Below, piece by piece: positions 62,107-64,000 of a DNA stretch of 64,000 bases. Within the stretch, counting starts at the first letter, position 1. Every line of letters begins with the position of its first letter. The DNA comes from an uncultured Bacteroidales bacterium (GTDB taxonomy: Bacteria > Bacteroidota > Bacteroidia > Bacteroidales > UBA932). The translations under genes were made by a program, and so were the position numbers. A model generated the notes under the pieces. The model was given only the letters and a program-made list of their open reading frames with translations. It was not told the origin of the DNA and made no database searches. Location: assembly GCA_934725575.1 (NCBI GenBank), contig CAKVCK010000020.1:14792-78791 (forward strand). Direction: 5' to 3'.

Positions 62107-63385
62107 TCTCTGTGCGATTTTGATGGTGGCGCTGTTCCTTGGGGCGGCGCCATCTTCATATTCACGTCCCTTGAGGGTCGCCTTTGTGGGAGATCCGCAG
62201 GCGGACGGAATGCGGCAGCTTGAATATTGCCGTAAAACCATCTATAAGGAGCTTCGAGAGAGGAAAGACCTTGATCTGGTGATAGTTCTGGGAGACTTGG
62301 TGAATAATCAGGTCGATCTTTTGGAACCGACAAAGGCCAGTCTGGACTCCCTGCCTTGTCCTTGGTTATGTGTGCCGGGCAACCACGACAGGGATGTCTA
62401 TCCTGTGATTGACGGACACAAGCAGCCCCGGGACATAAGCACCTACCGCAAGGTCATCGGCTACGAGGACACGACTTTCGTCAAGGGCGGCATCCGCTTC
62501 ATTCTGATGAACGATGTCAGGCTCGGCGGCAAGGAATATGAGGGCGGCTTCCGTGATTCGCAGAAGGCTTGGCTGGACTCTGTCCTTAGGGCGACACCAA
62601 AGAATATGCTTGCGGTGCTGTCCGCTCATATTCCTGTCTCACAGTTTGCTGCCAAAGATACTTTGTCGGCCATTCTGTCAGTTCATCCTAATCTTCTATT
62701 GATGAGCGGACATACGCACAAGGTAGAAAGGAAATACCTTCATCTGGAAAATGTCGGAACGACCTCCGGTACGTTCAGTGTCTCTGGTAGCGATGCGCTG
62801 GAAATTACTGAGGTTCAGGTTGGTGCGACTTGCGGACTATTCTGGCTTGGTGTCCGTGGCGAGGACGGATTTCCGGATGCCACGATGTATTGTGGTGCTC
62901 CGAGAGGTTATTATGTCGCTGATTTCAAGCGGAACGGGAAATATTCATTGGCATATAAGACTGTGCTTAGGGATGACATTGCCTCGGTGTGGGTCAAGGA
63001 TGGCTCAGACTTGATTGTCAATGTTTATGGCGGTGCTCCAGACGGTCAGGTTTTGGTAAAGATTCCGGGGCGGCGTGGTTGGTTCACGGCGGTTCGTGAG
63101 GAGAGGACGGCTCCGGAGGCTCTGGCTGTGATTGAGAGGAATAAGTCGATCCCGAAGAAGATCGGCAAGGAACGCAACCCGGAATATATTCCGATGCGGG
63201 AAAAGAAGTCTCCTCATATCTGGTCCGCTGGATTGGACAAGCCGTTGGATGCATCGTCCGCCGACAGCGTTGAGTCCGGTCGTAATGGTTCGCTTCGCAC
63301 CTCTATGACCAGTTTAGTCAAGATCCGCTACCGTGATCCTTATATGAGTTTCAAGGCCACGGTTCCGTTGAAGGTTTGCCTTTGA
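62078..63385 (+). CDS. calcineurin-like metallophosphoesterase, exported
   Basis: 435 residues from ATG 62078, which lies inside the preceding gene; the N-terminus MLRKYSF then forms a good Sec signal ending near SYSRP. An ATG at 62123 is the alternative. Metallophosphoesterase motifs appear in order: VAFVGDPQADGM, VIVLGDLVNNQ, CVPGNHDRDVYP, VLSAHIPVSQ, MSGHTHKVER. The C-terminal third (about 260-435) is a beta-rich domain like that of the phosphoesterase/C-terminal family in SusC/D loci. It should cleave a phosphomonoester or diester in the periplasm. The 29-base overlap suggests coupled translation. Confidence 0.9.
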   Translation: MLRKYSFTDSLCAILMVALFLGAAPSSYSRPLRVAFVGDPQADGMRQLEYCRKTIYKELRERKDLDLVIVLGDLVNNQVDLLEPTKASLDSLPCPWLCVPGNHDRDVYPVIDGHKQPRDISTYRKVIGYEDTTFVKGGIRFILMNDVRLGGKEYEGGFRDSQKAWLDSVLRATPKNMLAVLSAHIPVSQFAAKDTLSAILSVHPNLLLMSGHTHKVERKYLHLENVGTTSGTFSVSGSDALEITEVQVGATCGLFWLGVRGEDGFPDATMYCGAPRGYYVADFKRNGKYSLAYKTVLRDDIASVWVKDGSDLIVNVYGGAPDGQVLVKIPGRRGWFTAVREERTAPEALAVIERNKSIPKKIGKERNPEYIPMREKKSPHIWSAGLDKPLDASSADSVESGRNGSLRTSMTSLVKIRYRDPYMSFKATVPLKVCL

Positions 63386-63412
63386 TTCTTTCTAAAATGC
63401 CCTGAATCATCC

Positions 63413-63470
63413 AAAGAACGGACAAAAATGACCTTTCGATACTCTAAATCCGTGGTTTAAACCGTTCTTT
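63413..63470 (+). terminator. possible terminator after the phosphoesterase gene
   Basis: AAAGAACGG (63413-63421) pairs with CCGTTCTTT (63462-63470), with TTTAAA near the loop centre; the 40-base loop is long. Weak evidence. Confidence 0.35.
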
Positions 63471-63484
63471 TCACTAAAAATGCT

Positions 63485-63492
63485 TATTTTTG
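63485..63492 (+). promoter_or_regulatory. -7 element of the small gene at 63575
   Basis: TATTTTTG, exact TAnnTTTG match, no clear -33 TTG. The leader of about 75 bases holds a near-perfect 11-bp hairpin pairing 63494-63504 with 63540-63550. Confidence 0.55.
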
Positions 63493-63574
63493 CAACCGGG
63501 AAAGTTGTCGGTGTTTCTCCCAATGTGTGAAACCGCTTCTTCCCCGGTTCGTTTTTCTCTAAAGAAAGACAGTT

Positions 63575-63808
63575 TTGGCAAGGAAAAAGCAAAGTTCTTC
63601 TGTTCCGGATCCGGAATATCTTAAAATGCGCAAGGCTTCCCTCCGGCGCACTCATCGTCAAGTGATTTACTTGAACGATAAGGAATTGGCCGCCGTAAAG
63701 GAGTATTGTGACCGTTTCGGCGTCAAGGAACGTTCCACAATTTTCCGCGAGGCAGCGATGGAGCGCATTCTCGCCCAGCTGGACGACAGCCATCCGACGC
63801 TGTTCTGA
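63575..63808 (+). CDS. small basic protein, possible ribbon-helix-helix
   Basis: 77 residues if started at the TTG at 63575; an in-frame stop lies at 63560-63562, and the only ATG alternative (63626) would give 60 residues. The core RQVIYLNDKELAAVKEYCDRF followed by RSTIFREAAMERIL has the beta-strand/helix/helix order of ribbon-helix-helix DNA-binding proteins (inferred). The basic N-terminus ARKKQSSS is compatible. A hairpin (63794-63802 with 63813-63821) overlaps the stop. No partner gene is visible. Confidence 0.65.
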   Translation: MARKKQSSSVPDPEYLKMRKASLRRTHRQVIYLNDKELAAVKEYCDRFGVKERSTIFREAAMERILAQLDDSHPTLF

Positions 63809-63821
63809 CGACCAGCGTCGG
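63794..63821 (+). terminator. hairpin at the end of the small gene
   Basis: CCGACGCTG (63794-63802) pairs with CAGCGTCGG (63813-63821), 10-base loop, spanning the stop codon at 63806-63808. No T-run. Confidence 0.5.
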
Positions 63822-64000
63822 ATTCTCCGACCTTCCCAACCCCCTGCACCCCCTTTCAGGGGGATAAACGGCCTCCGGCCGGTCGGCAGAAGCCGCCTTG
63901 TCGCTCCGCTCCTGTGGTTCTAGCGACCAGCGTCGGATTCTCCGACCTTCCCAACCCCCTGCACCCCCTTTCAGGGGGATAAACGGCCTCCGGCCGGTCG
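63809..64000. repeat. tandem repeat, period 115 bp, running out of the window
   Basis: The 77 bases 63809-63885 recur unchanged at 63924-64000. Each unit has internal palindromes, including CCCCCTTTCAGGGGG and a CGGCCTCCGGCCGG block. The second unit is cut by the window end, so copy number is unknown. Confidence 0.9.

Overview
The window reads as a chromosomal segment of a Bacteroidota bacterium, most likely order Bacteroidales. The grounds are three SusC/SusD transporter systems, a hybrid two-component regulator, many lipoproteins with a Cys-containing lipobox, an HU-independent histone H1-like small protein, and promoters with the Bacteroides-type -33 TTG / -7 TAnnTTTG layout. GC content looks to be in the mid-50s (estimated by eye), higher than in Bacteroides proper. 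I cannot name a species.

Layout. 1-7863 (+): the end of a SusD gene, two surface lipoproteins, an ECF sigma factor, a glycerophosphodiester phosphodiesterase and a GlpT-type phosphate-ester antiporter; together they look like a glycerophosphodiester uptake and breakdown locus. 7930-10820: an AT-richer accessory patch with a RelB/PIN toxin-antitoxin pair, a four-copy 23-bp repeat and a DUF4143 ATPase. 10823-19347: a frameshifted GH95 fucosidase, an unknown protein, an aquaporin, a GDP-mannose/glycosyltransferase pair, two tRNA-Lys genes, another unknown protein and an alpha/beta hydrolase. 19581-42972 (-): one long co-directional polysaccharide utilisation locus of about 23 kb. It holds GH88, SusC, SusD, a small lipoprotein, a fimbrillin/FISUMP-like binding protein, two heparinase II/III-type lyases, a hybrid two-component regulator, a second SusC/SusD pair and two further lipoproteins. 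The combination of lyases and unsaturated glucuronyl hydrolase indicates a uronic-acid glycan such as a glycosaminoglycan. 43040-44609: a candidate small RNA next to a membrane-anchored HTH regulator. 44644-55282: a housekeeping block (rbfA, tyrS, tpiA, histone H1-like, pth, rplY, clostripain-like protease, DPP III, xerD, DUF4332, nadD, gmk). 55529-63385 (+): a third SusC/SusD locus ending in a calcineurin-like phosphoesterase. 63575-64000: a small possible ribbon-helix-helix gene and a 115-bp-period tandem repeat that runs out of the window.

How the genes work together. SusC/SusD pairs carry large substrates over the outer membrane. In the central locus, lyases cut the chain and GH88 removes the unsaturated uronic acid, while the hybrid regulator senses the oligosaccharide. 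In the first and third SusC/D loci no glycoside hydrolase or lyase is visible; the enzymes are phosphoesterases, which suggests phosphate-ester substrates.

The strongest unexplained signals are at sequence level: a roughly six-fold excess of GAATAT/ATATTC and an extreme scarcity of CATG, both from hand counts.
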